Source: an uncultured Clostridia bacterium
Lineage (GTDB): Bacteria > Bacillota > Clostridia > Lachnospirales > Anaerotignaceae
Length of the DNA stretch: 50,245 nt
Assembly: GCA_910583755.1 (NCBI GenBank)
Contig: CAJTZO010000014.1
Location: 1 to 50,245, forward strand
Reading direction: 5' to 3'
The notes under the pieces are model-generated. The model saw only the letters and a program-made list of their open reading frames with translations. It made no database searches and had not been told where the DNA came from. Both the position numbers and the translations under genes were made by a program. Below are positions 25,781 through 33,225 of this stretch, piece after piece. Each line of letters starts with the position of its first letter. The first letter of the stretch is position 1.

Positions 25781-26010
25781 AAAATATTCCTCCGTACTTT
25801 TTGATAAGCAGCCCACGCTGCATCAAAACTAATTGAAACTTTTTTTTCTGGAGTATCAACACAATAAATTGGTAATTTTCTTTCTGCTTCTGCTACATGA
25901 AATACAGATTCCACTGCTGGTGGAACCATATGTACTGCTAATACAAACGCGGCAATTCCTCCTATCAAACATAATAATTTTTTCTTTGTTACAACAATAG
26001 ATTTTATCAT
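25777..26010 (-). pseudogene. pdaB: pdaB-type polysaccharide deacetylase, 5' part of an interrupted gene
   Basis: The N-terminal part of the gene whose remainder is at 13439-14029. The ATG at 26010 follows GGAGGG by 5 nt. Residues 8-28 form a membrane anchor (KKKLLCLIGGIAAFVLAVHMV). Then comes ERKLPIYCVDTPEKKVSISFDAAW, which is the start of the NodB fold including the first catalytic Asp. Host sequence ends at the TG at 25815-25814. The last 11 residues (AAYQKVRRNIL) are element-encoded, and the stop TGA overlaps the recombinase start. PdaB-type deacetylases act late in sporulation at the spore envelope or cortex in Bacillus. Confidence 0.92.
25793..25825 (-). other. Right attachment site (attR-like) of the pdaB intervening element
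   Basis: On the minus strand host pdaB sequence ending TGCAGCG meets the presumed crossover TG at 25815-25814. An 11-nt element spacer (25813-25803) and the arm AAAAAGTACG (25802-25793) follow. This arm is the inverted partner of CGTACTTATT at 14050-14041. Its last base abuts the recombinase ribosome site. Confidence 0.85.
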
Positions 26011-26040
26011 TTTAGCCCTCCTAAAACCATTTTCTTTTTC

Positions 26041-26070
26041 AATATATTCCAAATAGGACTATGATTATGC
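26041..26070 (-). promoter_or_regulatory. Candidate sporulation-type promoter of pdaB and the recombinase
   Basis: On the minus strand GCATAAT (26070-26064), a 15-nt spacer and AATATATT (26048-26041) resemble the Bacillus sigma-E pattern (GMATATT, 14-15 nt, CATACANT); GCATA would also fit a sigma-G -35. No sigma-A promoter is evident between the preceding terminator and the ATG. The match is partial. Confidence 0.35.
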
Positions 26071-26076
26071 ACAAAA

Positions 26077-26118
26077 AAACTACCCCTTTCTCTTTTATCA
26101 AAAGAAAGGGATAGTTTT
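26077..26118 (-). terminator. Terminator after the CNNM/CBS gene
   Basis: AACTATCCCTTTCTTTT pairs with AAAGAGAAAGGGGTAGTT, followed by a T-run on the minus strand. It isolates the pdaB 5' part from the upstream gene. Confidence 0.85.
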
Positions 26119-26126
26119 ACCTGTGA

Positions 26127-27368
26127 TTATACTGTATAAATACGTAATTTTTCAATTCTATTTTTGTCCACTTCTTCTACTACAATTTTGATACCATCTG
26201 TTTCCACCTTTTCTCCCCCATCTGGGAAAGCGCCAAGAACACCAATTACATAACCGCCTATAGTATCAAAATCTTCTGATTCTAGATGTAAACCTATCAT
26301 TTCATTTACATCTTCCAACCTTGTAGAACCGTCAACAATAAATTCATTTTCCTTGATAACCTCAATTTCTTGTTCTTCATACTCGTCTGCAATATCGCCT
26401 ACAATTTCTTCCACCATATCTTCTAAGGTAACAAGCCCTGATGTACCACCGTATTCATCTAATATCACAGCAATTGGAATACGATTGCTTCTCATTTCTG
26501 AAAATAATTCCGAAATAGGTTTACTTTCATAAGTAAAAAATGGTTCACGCATATAGTCTGTAATTTTAAAATGTTGTTCGTCTATAAACACAATGTCTTT
26601 TACATACAAAACACCTACAATATTATCTACACTTTCATGATAAACAGGAAGTCTGGAAAAACGTTCTTCTTTAAAGATAGAAACAATTTCACTATATGCA
26701 ATATCATCTTCTAGGCAAATCATATCTGTACGAGGTGTCATAACATCTTTTGCTTTAGAATCACCAAAGTCAAATACATTGTTAATCATACGACGTTCAT
26801 CTATTTCTAAAACGCCTTCCTCATGACTGACATTTACCATTGTTTTTAATTCTGCCTCAGTAATGGTAGGTACTTTTTCTGTTGAATTTCCACCTAACAC
26901 ACGAATTAATCCACTTGTAATCAGATTCATTACTTTTACAATTGGTGTAGATAAAAGGACAACAAACGAAATAACATTTACCACACCTAGGGATACTTTT
27001 TCTGCATTTTGTGAGGCTAAAGTTTTTGGTGTAATCTCACCAAAAATTAAAATAATAATGGTGATTACCATTGTAGCAGCACCTACACCAGATTGCTCGC
27101 CCAATAAGGATACTGCAATCATAGTTGTTAAAGCAGCCGCTGCATTATTTACTAAATTGTTTCCAATCAAGATAGAACTTAACAGTTTGTTAGGGTCATC
27201 TATTAGTTTTTGAACTTTGTCAGCGTTCTTTATATTTTCTTCTGTCATATTTCTTAATTTAATCTTGTTTAAAGAAGTTAGTGCCGTTTCTGATGCAGAA
27301 AAAAATGCAGAACAACATACCAAAATCAATAAAATTAATATTAACCACCAACTGCCGGGGTCTTCCAC
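26127..27368 (-). CDS. CNNM/CBS-domain membrane protein (HlyC/CorC family)
   Basis: A membrane protein of the CNNM/CorB group linked to magnesium or cobalt homeostasis. The N-terminal DUF21 domain has about four helices (CSAFFSASETALTSL near residues 20-35). Two CBS domains follow (PRTDMICLEDD, then FSRLPVYHES and NRIPIAVILDEYGGTSGLVTLED), and a C-terminal CorC/HlyC domain (FDTIGGYVIGVLGAFPDGGE). The upstream GTG at 27377 is only 1 nt from the AGGAG site; the GTG at 27368 has 10-nt spacing and gives 413 residues, so I prefer it. It is followed by a strong terminator. Confidence 0.9.
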   Translation of the reverse strand: MEDPGSWWLILILLILVCCSAFFSASETALTSLNKIKLRNMTEENIKNADKVQKLIDDPNKLLSSILIGNNLVNNAAAALTTMIAVSLLGEQSGVGAATMVITIIILIFGEITPKTLASQNAEKVSLGVVNVISFVVLLSTPIVKVMNLITSGLIRVLGGNSTEKVPTITEAELKTMVNVSHEEGVLEIDERRMINNVFDFGDSKAKDVMTPRTDMICLEDDIAYSEIVSIFKEERFSRLPVYHESVDNIVGVLYVKDIVFIDEQHFKITDYMREPFFTYESKPISELFSEMRSNRIPIAVILDEYGGTSGLVTLEDMVEEIVGDIADEYEEQEIEVIKENEFIVDGSTRLEDVNEMIGLHLESEDFDTIGGYVIGVLGAFPDGGEKVETDGIKIVVEEVDKNRIEKLRIYTV

Positions 27369-27454
27369 TGAAATCACACTCCTAAAAATATAAATATAAT
27401 ATTAGCTATACGATAAAACATTATACCAGAAATTTGTTTAGAATGCAAATAAAT

Positions 27455-28630
27455 CTATTTTTTGGCAACACCTGTACGAATTGCCGCCTCCCCTACTGCT
27501 TTCGCAATCGCTGGAACCACTCTTTTATCGAAAGGAGAAGGAATTACATAATCTTCATTTAATTCTTCTTCTGTAATTAAATCTGCAAGTGCATGTGCTG
27601 CTGCTAGCTGCATTTCTTCATTAATATCTTTTGCTCGTACATCCAAAGCACCTCTAAACATACCCGGAAATACTAACACATTGTTAATTTGGTTTGGATA
27701 ATCAGAACGTCCAGAACAAGCAACTTTTGCACCAGCAGCCTTTGCTTCATCAGGTAATATTTCTGGCATAGGGTTTGCCATAGCAAATACAATCGCATCT
27801 TTTGCCATAGATTTTACCATTTCTTGTGTCAATATTTTAGGTGCAGATACACCAATAAATACATCAGTGCCTGCAATCACATCAGTTAACATTCCTTTTT
27901 TATTATGTGGATTTGTAATTTGTGCCAATTCTTGAAATGCTGGATTTTCATATTCTTCATCTTTATTAATTGCTCCTGTACGGTCAAGCATAACAATATC
28001 TTTTACTCCTGCTTTTATTAACAACTTTGCAATTGCAGTTCCTGCACTTCCTGCACCAGAAATGACAACAGAAATTTCACTTGCTCTTTTGTTAACAATA
28101 CGTAATGCATTTCTTAATCCTGCTAATACAACAATGGCTGCACCATGCTGGTCATCATGAAAAATAGGAATATCTGTCATTTCTTTTAATCTTCGTTCTA
28201 CTTCAAAACATCTTGGTGCAGAAATATCTTCCAAATTAATACCACCAAAACTACCCGAGAATAAACTAATTGCTTTTACAATTTCATCTACATCTTTAGA
28301 ACGAACACACAATGGAATCGCATCAATGTTTGCAAAACGTTTAAAAAGAACTGCTTTTCCCTCCATAACTGGCATACCTGCTTCTGGACCAATATCTCCT
28401 AAACCTAAAATTGCTGTACCATCTGTAATAATGGCAACGGTATTCCATCTTCTTGTTAATTCAAAAGATAATTCTGGATTTTCATGAATTGCCATACAAG
28501 GCTCAGCAACGCCTGGTGTATAAGCAATTGTGAGTTCATCTGTATTTTCCAAACTTACTCTGCTAGTGATTTCAATTTTTCCTTTCCACATTTTATGTGC
28601 TTCCATTGTTCTTTGTTTTAAATTTTCCAT
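27455..28630 (-). CDS. NAD-dependent malic enzyme
   Basis: Oxidative decarboxylation of malate to pyruvate and CO2 in the cytoplasm. The 391-residue length is that of the small bacterial malic enzymes. Visible blocks are YTPGVAEPC near residue 37, ITDGTAILGLGDIGPEAGMPVMEGK, the metal-site EDISAPRCFEVE, FHDDQHGAAIV and the nucleotide-binding SGAGSAGTAIAKLL. A GGAGAG site precedes the ATG at 28630. The Uup-like ABC-F gene ends 6 bp upstream, so the two form one transcript. Confidence 0.94.
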   Translation of the reverse strand: MENLKQRTMEAHKMWKGKIEITSRVSLENTDELTIAYTPGVAEPCMAIHENPELSFELTRRWNTVAIITDGTAILGLGDIGPEAGMPVMEGKAVLFKRFANIDAIPLCVRSKDVDEIVKAISLFSGSFGGINLEDISAPRCFEVERRLKEMTDIPIFHDDQHGAAIVVLAGLRNALRIVNKRASEISVVISGAGSAGTAIAKLLIKAGVKDIVMLDRTGAINKDEEYENPAFQELAQITNPHNKKGMLTDVIAGTDVFIGVSAPKILTQEMVKSMAKDAIVFAMANPMPEILPDEAKAAGAKVACSGRSDYPNQINNVLVFPGMFRGALDVRAKDINEEMQLAAAHALADLITEEELNEDYVIPSPFDKRVVPAIAKAVGEAAIRTGVAKK

Positions 28631-28636
28631 TTTGTT

Positions 28637-30538
28637 CTACTCTCCTTTATTTTTTTCAATTTCTTCTGCTAATTCGCTTAGATATATCCAGCGTTCCATG
28701 ACGTTTTCTAATTCTGTTTCTGCCTTCTCTTTTTGTATTGCAATTTCTTGTAATTTGATATAATCACTGGAGACAGTGTTTTCTTGCTGTTGTAATTGTT
28801 CTAATTCTTGCTCTAAACTAGAAATTTTTTCTCCAATGGTTTCGTATTCTTTTTGTTCCATATAGGTCATTTTTTTTGCTCTTTTAGTTTTTTTATAAGC
28901 TTGTTTTTTTGGTGTTGTGGCAGTTGAGGCAGATAGTATTTCTTGTTGTTCTGCTTTTTGTTTATAATCACTATAGCCACCTTCATATTGTTTGATAAAT
29001 CCATCTTTTTCAAAAGCAAAAATTCTATTTGCGATTTTATCCAAAAAATATCTGTCATGAGATACTGCAATTACAGCACCTGGAAAAGTATCTAAATAGT
29101 TTTCTAATATGGTTAATGTTTGTATATCTAAATCGTTGGTAGGCTCGTCCAAAAACAATACATTTGGAGCACTCATTAATACCCTTAGTAAATATAATCG
29201 TCTTTTTTCTCCTCCTGATAAGGTAGAAATAGGACTTCTTTGCATATCTAAGGGAAAAAGAAATTTTTCAAGCATCTGTGAAGCGGTAATTTTTCCATCT
29301 ACTGTAGGGACATATTCCGCTACATCTTTTATATAATCAATTACTTTTTGTGATTGTTCCATACATTCATTTTCTTGGGAAAAAACACCAATTTTTACAG
29401 TCTCCCCTATTTCTATAGTACCACTATCTGGTTGTAATGCCCCTGTCATAATTTTGACAAGGGTAGATTTTCCACAACCGTTTTTTCCAACAATTCCAAT
29501 TCTATCATGTCGTAACAAAATATAATTAAAATCATGAATATATGTTGTAAGATGATAACTTTTTGAAATATGTTCTGCAATGATTGTTTTTTTGCCAAGA
29601 CGTGTGGAACCTGCACTAATTTCAATATTTCCTCTTTCTTCTGGTGCTTTTTGTGCAGAAATTTCTTCAAAACGTTGTAATCTTGCTTTTTGTTTGGTGC
29701 TTCTTGCTTGTGCTCCTCGTCGTACCCACTCCAATTCTGTTCTTAAAAAATTTTGTCTTTTTCTTTCCCCTGCCTGCAGCAATTCTTCTCTTTCTGCTTT
29801 TAATTCTAAATATCTACTATAATTTCCATCATAAGGATATAGCCGTCCTTGCTCCAGTTCTATTGTACGGTTTGCAACCCTATCTAAAAAATATCTATCA
29901 TGTGTTACCATAATCAATGCTTTGGTATAGCGAGACAAATATTTTTCTAGCCATTCTACAGTATCATTATCAATATGATTGGTAGGTTCGTCTAATATCA
30001 GTAAATCTACTGGAGAAATTAAAGCTCTTGCTAATGCTACCCTTTTTTTCTGTCCACCAGAAAGTTGAGAAATTTCTTGTTGAAATTGTGTAATTCCTAA
30101 TTTTGTCAAAATTGTTTTTGCTTCACTTTCTAATGACCAAGCTTGTTCCTTGTCCATTTGTTCTGTCAAAGTCGTAACTTGCTTTTCCCAATAAGTATCT
30201 TGTGGACTTGCTATGTTGTTTGCAATAGCTGTTTCATATTCTCTTACCAGTTGCATTATTTTGTCATCACTTTCAAAAATTTGTTGCAATACAGTACCTT
30301 TATGATAAAAGACAGGAGTTTGTGGTAAATATCCAATTTTTAAACCGTTCATCGTTACAATTTGCCCACTATCCCCTTTATCTACACCTGCTATGATTTT
30401 TAGTAAGGTAGATTTTCCAGTACCATTTACACCAATAATACCAATTTTATCACCTTCATTAATACCAAAGGTAATGTTATCAAAAAGTATTTTATTTCCA
30501 AAACTTTTATGCAGTTTTTCTACTGTTAAAAGATTCAT
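28637..30538 (-). CDS. uup: ABC-F family ATPase (Uup-like)
   Basis: A soluble, duplicated ABC ATPase without membrane domains, 633 residues. ABC1 has Walker A GVNGTGKST near 36-44, signature LSGGQKKRVALARAL and Walker B LLILDEPTNHID. A linker (about 245-310) follows. ABC2 has GKNGCGKST, LSGGEKRRLYLLRVL and LFLDEPTNDLD. The C-terminal 90 residues are a Lys/Gln/Glu-rich coiled coil (EKISSLEQELEQLQQQEN), which points to Uup rather than EttA. ABC-F proteins act on the ribosome; Uup proteins also bind branched DNA. It lies between the mtnA fusion and the malic enzyme with 6- and 15-bp gaps. Confidence 0.9.
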   Translation of the reverse strand: MNLLTVEKLHKSFGNKILFDNITFGINEGDKIGIIGVNGTGKSTLLKIIAGVDKGDSGQIVTMNGLKIGYLPQTPVFYHKGTVLQQIFESDDKIMQLVREYETAIANNIASPQDTYWEKQVTTLTEQMDKEQAWSLESEAKTILTKLGITQFQQEISQLSGGQKKRVALARALISPVDLLILDEPTNHIDNDTVEWLEKYLSRYTKALIMVTHDRYFLDRVANRTIELEQGRLYPYDGNYSRYLELKAEREELLQAGERKRQNFLRTELEWVRRGAQARSTKQKARLQRFEEISAQKAPEERGNIEISAGSTRLGKKTIIAEHISKSYHLTTYIHDFNYILLRHDRIGIVGKNGCGKSTLVKIMTGALQPDSGTIEIGETVKIGVFSQENECMEQSQKVIDYIKDVAEYVPTVDGKITASQMLEKFLFPLDMQRSPISTLSGGEKRRLYLLRVLMSAPNVLFLDEPTNDLDIQTLTILENYLDTFPGAVIAVSHDRYFLDKIANRIFAFEKDGFIKQYEGGYSDYKQKAEQQEILSASTATTPKKQAYKKTKRAKKMTYMEQKEYETIGEKISSLEQELEQLQQQENTVSSDYIKLQEIAIQKEKAETELENVMERWIYLSELAEEIEKNKGE

Positions 30539-30553
30539 GTTTTATGACTCCTT

Positions 30554-32278
30554 CTATTTTCCATATTGCTGCATCGCTTTAAAAACTGCTTCATAGGCTT
30601 CTTTTGGCACAACAGAAATATGGTTTGACTGTCTTTCTAAATAATAAACGTGGGCACCTTCTTCTACAATAGAAGCTACCATAAAAGCCCTATCTAATGT
30701 CTGTGCGCCTGCTACAACACCATGATTTGCCAACAAACAAGCATAATTTTTTCCTAGTGCTTTTACAGTTTCCTTTGCTAGTTCTATACTACCCGGTGGT
30801 GCAAAAGCAGCAATTTCTATTTCTCCTGCACCTGCTAATCCCATTTCTGTCAATACTGCTGGAAGTTTTTCTCCTTGTGATGCTAAGACTGTGGCATAAA
30901 GGGAATGTGTATGTATAACTGCATTAATATCTTCTCTTGCTTGATAAACTGCCAAATGCATTGGTAATTCAGAAGATGGTTTTCTTCCGTTTTCTATATA
31001 TAATTTTCCATCTAAATTTGTTATACAAATATCCTTTTCTGTCATATCTTCATAGGATGTGCCAGATGGTGTAATGGCTACAAGTCCTCTTTTTCTATCT
31101 ATTATACTAATATTTCCAAATGTTCCAGAGACGAGACCAGATGTAACCATGATTTTTGCTGTTTTTAAAACTTGTTTTTGCATCTCAAAAATATTTTTTT
31201 GATTTTTAGGTATTTTTCCTTCTCTTAATAACTGTAAGCTCTCTGAAAAGGGAGGATATGCAACTCCTTTTTCTGTAATGATAGCAGCAATATTTTGATG
31301 TGGTGTAACATCAAAAGCAGGATTAAATATTGTAACTTCAGAAGGTGCTGTTTGTTTTTCTCCAAAATGACGAACTTCTTGCGCATCTCTTTGTTCAATT
31401 GGAATTTGTTCCCCTGTTTCCATAGTAAAATCAATCGTAGAAAGTGGTGCAGCAATAAAAAATGGTATCTTATGTTCTTTTGCTAAAATAGAAAGGCTAT
31501 ATGTTCCAATTTTATTTGCAGTATCTCCATTTTTTGTAATTCGGTCTGCTCCTACAATAACAGCTTGCACCCATTTATTTTTCATAACAACACCAGCCAT
31601 ATTATCACATATTGTTGTGACATCAATACCACTTTGAGAAAGTTCCCATGCAGTCAAACGGCTTCCTTGTAATAATGGTCTAGTTTCATCAGAAAACACT
31701 TGTATATTTTTGCCTCTTTCTTTCATAATATAGGCAGGAGCAAGTGCAGTACCATACATGGAAGTGGCTAAAGCACCTGCATTACAATGTGTTAAAAATG
31801 CTTTAAAATTGGGGATATTTTCTAAAATATCAGCACCATATTCCCCAATTGCTTTACAGGCTGCAATATCTTCTTCTAGCATTTTTAATGCTTCTTTTAA
31901 TACTTCTTGTATCATTTCTGTGATTGTATCTTTAGAATTATAAATCTCTTTTCCTTTTTGTTTTATTCTTTCAATTGCCCAATGCAGATTAACAGCCGTT
32001 GGACGGGATGTATCAAGGTAGTCTCCAATTTCTACCAATTTTGATAAAAAGTTATCTTTATCTATTTTTCCTGTTTCAACACAATTTTTTGCTCCAAGAT
32101 ATACCCCAAAAGCGCCAGCCAAACCAATAGCAGGAGCGCCTCTTACTTCTAGTTTTTTAATCGACTCCCACATTTGTTCCACTGTTTTTATTTCTTTTAT
32201 GACACAATCTTCTGGAAGTTTTGTTTGGTCTAATATCATCACTTTATCATTTTCAAACCATATTGGTTTTGGTAACAT
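30554..32278 (-). CDS. mtnA: Fusion: methylthioribose-1-phosphate isomerase (MtnA) and class II aldolase
   Basis: A 574-residue fusion. Residues 1 to about 340 are MtnA: RGAPAIGLAGAFGV, catalytic Cys165 in THCNAGALAT, Asp245 in GADRITKNGDTANKIG. Residues about 365-574 are a class II aldolase/adducin domain: SGTFGNIS, catalytic Glu437 (SSELPMH), zinc ligands H456 and H458 (HTHS) and H519 (ANHGVV). Together they would isomerise 5-methylthioribose-1-phosphate (or the 5-deoxyribose analogue) and cleave the ribulose form to dihydroxyacetone phosphate plus an aldehyde, as in the DHAP shunt. The ATG at 32278 is 9 nt from AAGGAA; a GTG at 32287 abuts that site and is rejected. Confidence 0.9.
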   Translation of the reverse strand: MLPKPIWFENDKVMILDQTKLPEDCVIKEIKTVEQMWESIKKLEVRGAPAIGLAGAFGVYLGAKNCVETGKIDKDNFLSKLVEIGDYLDTSRPTAVNLHWAIERIKQKGKEIYNSKDTITEMIQEVLKEALKMLEEDIAACKAIGEYGADILENIPNFKAFLTHCNAGALATSMYGTALAPAYIMKERGKNIQVFSDETRPLLQGSRLTAWELSQSGIDVTTICDNMAGVVMKNKWVQAVIVGADRITKNGDTANKIGTYSLSILAKEHKIPFFIAAPLSTIDFTMETGEQIPIEQRDAQEVRHFGEKQTAPSEVTIFNPAFDVTPHQNIAAIITEKGVAYPPFSESLQLLREGKIPKNQKNIFEMQKQVLKTAKIMVTSGLVSGTFGNISIIDRKRGLVAITPSGTSYEDMTEKDICITNLDGKLYIENGRKPSSELPMHLAVYQAREDINAVIHTHSLYATVLASQGEKLPAVLTEMGLAGAGEIEIAAFAPPGSIELAKETVKALGKNYACLLANHGVVAGAQTLDRAFMVASIVEEGAHVYYLERQSNHISVVPKEAYEAVFKAMQQYGK

Positions 32279-32302
32279 TCTTTTCACTTCCTTTTATAAA
32301 AA

Positions 32303-32397
32303 AAGCCTCGCAAAAATACGAGGCTTGAACTGTTAGTTTTTTATTCTTCTATGAGGCTTGTACTATTTTTAGCTTAACGTATGGTTATGACCTCATA
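32303..32397 (-). promoter_or_regulatory. Candidate attenuator or riboswitch-like leader before the mtnA fusion
   Basis: On the minus strand TATGAGG (32397-32391) can pair with CCTCATA (32356-32350), closing a 34-nt loop region. Downstream is an intrinsic terminator, AAGCCTCG (32326-32319) with CGAGGCTT (32310-32303) and a T-run, 25 bp before the ATG. AAGCCTC occurs a second time at 32359-32353, overlapping the first stem, and can pair equally well with the terminator 3' arm. The two folds are mutually exclusive. I recognise no known aptamer in the loop. The terminator may also simply end the sirohaem gene transcript. Confidence 0.5.
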
Positions 32398-32411
32398 TCT
32401 GAACCTACCTT

Positions 32412-33122
32412 TTATACAGCTGCTAATGCTTTCAGAGAAGCAATAAAATCTGCATATTCTTGTGTATCTTTCATTTCTTCTAACAAATTTCCAAATCTCT
32501 GTTTTGGTTTTCCATGTGCCTTAAAGAAATCTGTACAAATTGTAGTTACTTCTGTTGCTTTATCTGCTTCTATTCTACAAATTTCTTCCCCCATCATAGA
32601 TTCTCTACCAAATCTGCCACCAATAAATACTCTTAATCTGCCTTTTGGTGCGCCCATAAAACCTAAATCATTGATTTGTACTTTTGCACAGTTATTTGGA
32701 CAGCCTGTAACATTGATTTTAAATTTATGTGGTAATTGCATTGGATAAAACTTGTCATGAAGTTCTTTACAAATTCCTTGCGTATCTACTAAGCCAAATT
32801 TACATACCGTTCCCTTGCAACATACTAAAGGACGTACTCTTGCACCTGTACCTCCATAAGACAGACCAAGTTTATCCATTTCTTCTTTCATTGGTGCAAT
32901 ATTTTCATAAGGAATTCCTACAATTTCAATATTTAAACGAACAGTAATGGCTCCCATTCCGGTTCCATATTTTTCCGCTAGTATAGCAACGTTTTTTAAA
33001 TCTTCTGCTGTTGCAAGACCTGCTGGAAAAACGATACGAAGAACAAAGTGTTCTTTATCTTTCATTAATAAAAAACCTTCTCCTTTTAAAGCGGCTAACT
33101 CCTCCGCTGATAAATTTACCAT
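32412..33122 (-). CDS. Sirohaem-iron-sulfur nitrite/sulfite reductase-like protein
   Basis: A 236-residue protein with the nitrite/sulfite reductase ferredoxin-like half domain (residues about 15-80) and the 4Fe-4S/sirohaem domain. Cluster and haem-linking cysteines are visible as CCKGTVCKFG and, later, VTGCPNNCAKVQ. It is about half the length of assimilatory enzymes, like the small dissimilatory-type or AsrC-like proteins of anaerobes. The true electron acceptor (sulfite, nitrite or another) cannot be told. The ATG at 33122 has GAGGAGG 8 nt upstream; the in-frame ATG at 33128 lies too close to that site. No partner flavoprotein is next to it. Confidence 0.87.
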   Translation of the reverse strand: MVNLSAEELAALKGEGFLLMKDKEHFVLRIVFPAGLATAEDLKNVAILAEKYGTGMGAITVRLNIEIVGIPYENIAPMKEEMDKLGLSYGGTGARVRPLVCCKGTVCKFGLVDTQGICKELHDKFYPMQLPHKFKINVTGCPNNCAKVQINDLGFMGAPKGRLRVFIGGRFGRESMMGEEICRIEADKATEVTTICTDFFKAHGKPKQRFGNLLEEMKDTQEYADFIASLKALAAV

Positions 33123-33225
33123 ATTCATTCCCTCCTCAATCCATTCAATATCATATTGTTTTCATTATACCACAAAAAGGTTATTTTTCAACACATTTCT
33201 TTTCATTCTTTTTTCATTTTGATTT

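Larger units (their letters stand above)
14028..25814. mobile_element. 11.8-kb serine-recombinase intervening element within pdaB (skin-like)
   Basis: The interval separates the two in-frame halves of a pdaB-type gene and is bounded by sites sharing TGGG. A 500-residue large serine recombinase begins 34 bp inside the right boundary. The circle junction predicted by excision is CGTACTTATT, 11 nt, TG, 11 nt, AAAAAGTACG. This is exactly symmetric, with 9 of 10 arm positions complementary, as expected for an attP of a serine integrase. Contents from the recombinase end: recombinase, PHP phosphatase, yerC, pcrA, ligA, a copper-amine-oxidase-domain protein, an unknown HTH protein, an FMN-riboswitch MATE transporter, DUF4291 and a 101-residue unknown. 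The housekeeping cargo is unusual. Confidence 0.88.

Noticed and set aside
13439..26010. Inversion as the cause of the split pdaB gene
   Set aside because: Both halves read on the same strand and in the original order. An inversion would leave one half reversed.
32330..32397. PreQ1 riboswitch upstream of the mtnA fusion
   Set aside because: The AAAAAACTAA tail is suggestive, but the required stem-loop with CTAGC-like loop at the right distance is not present.
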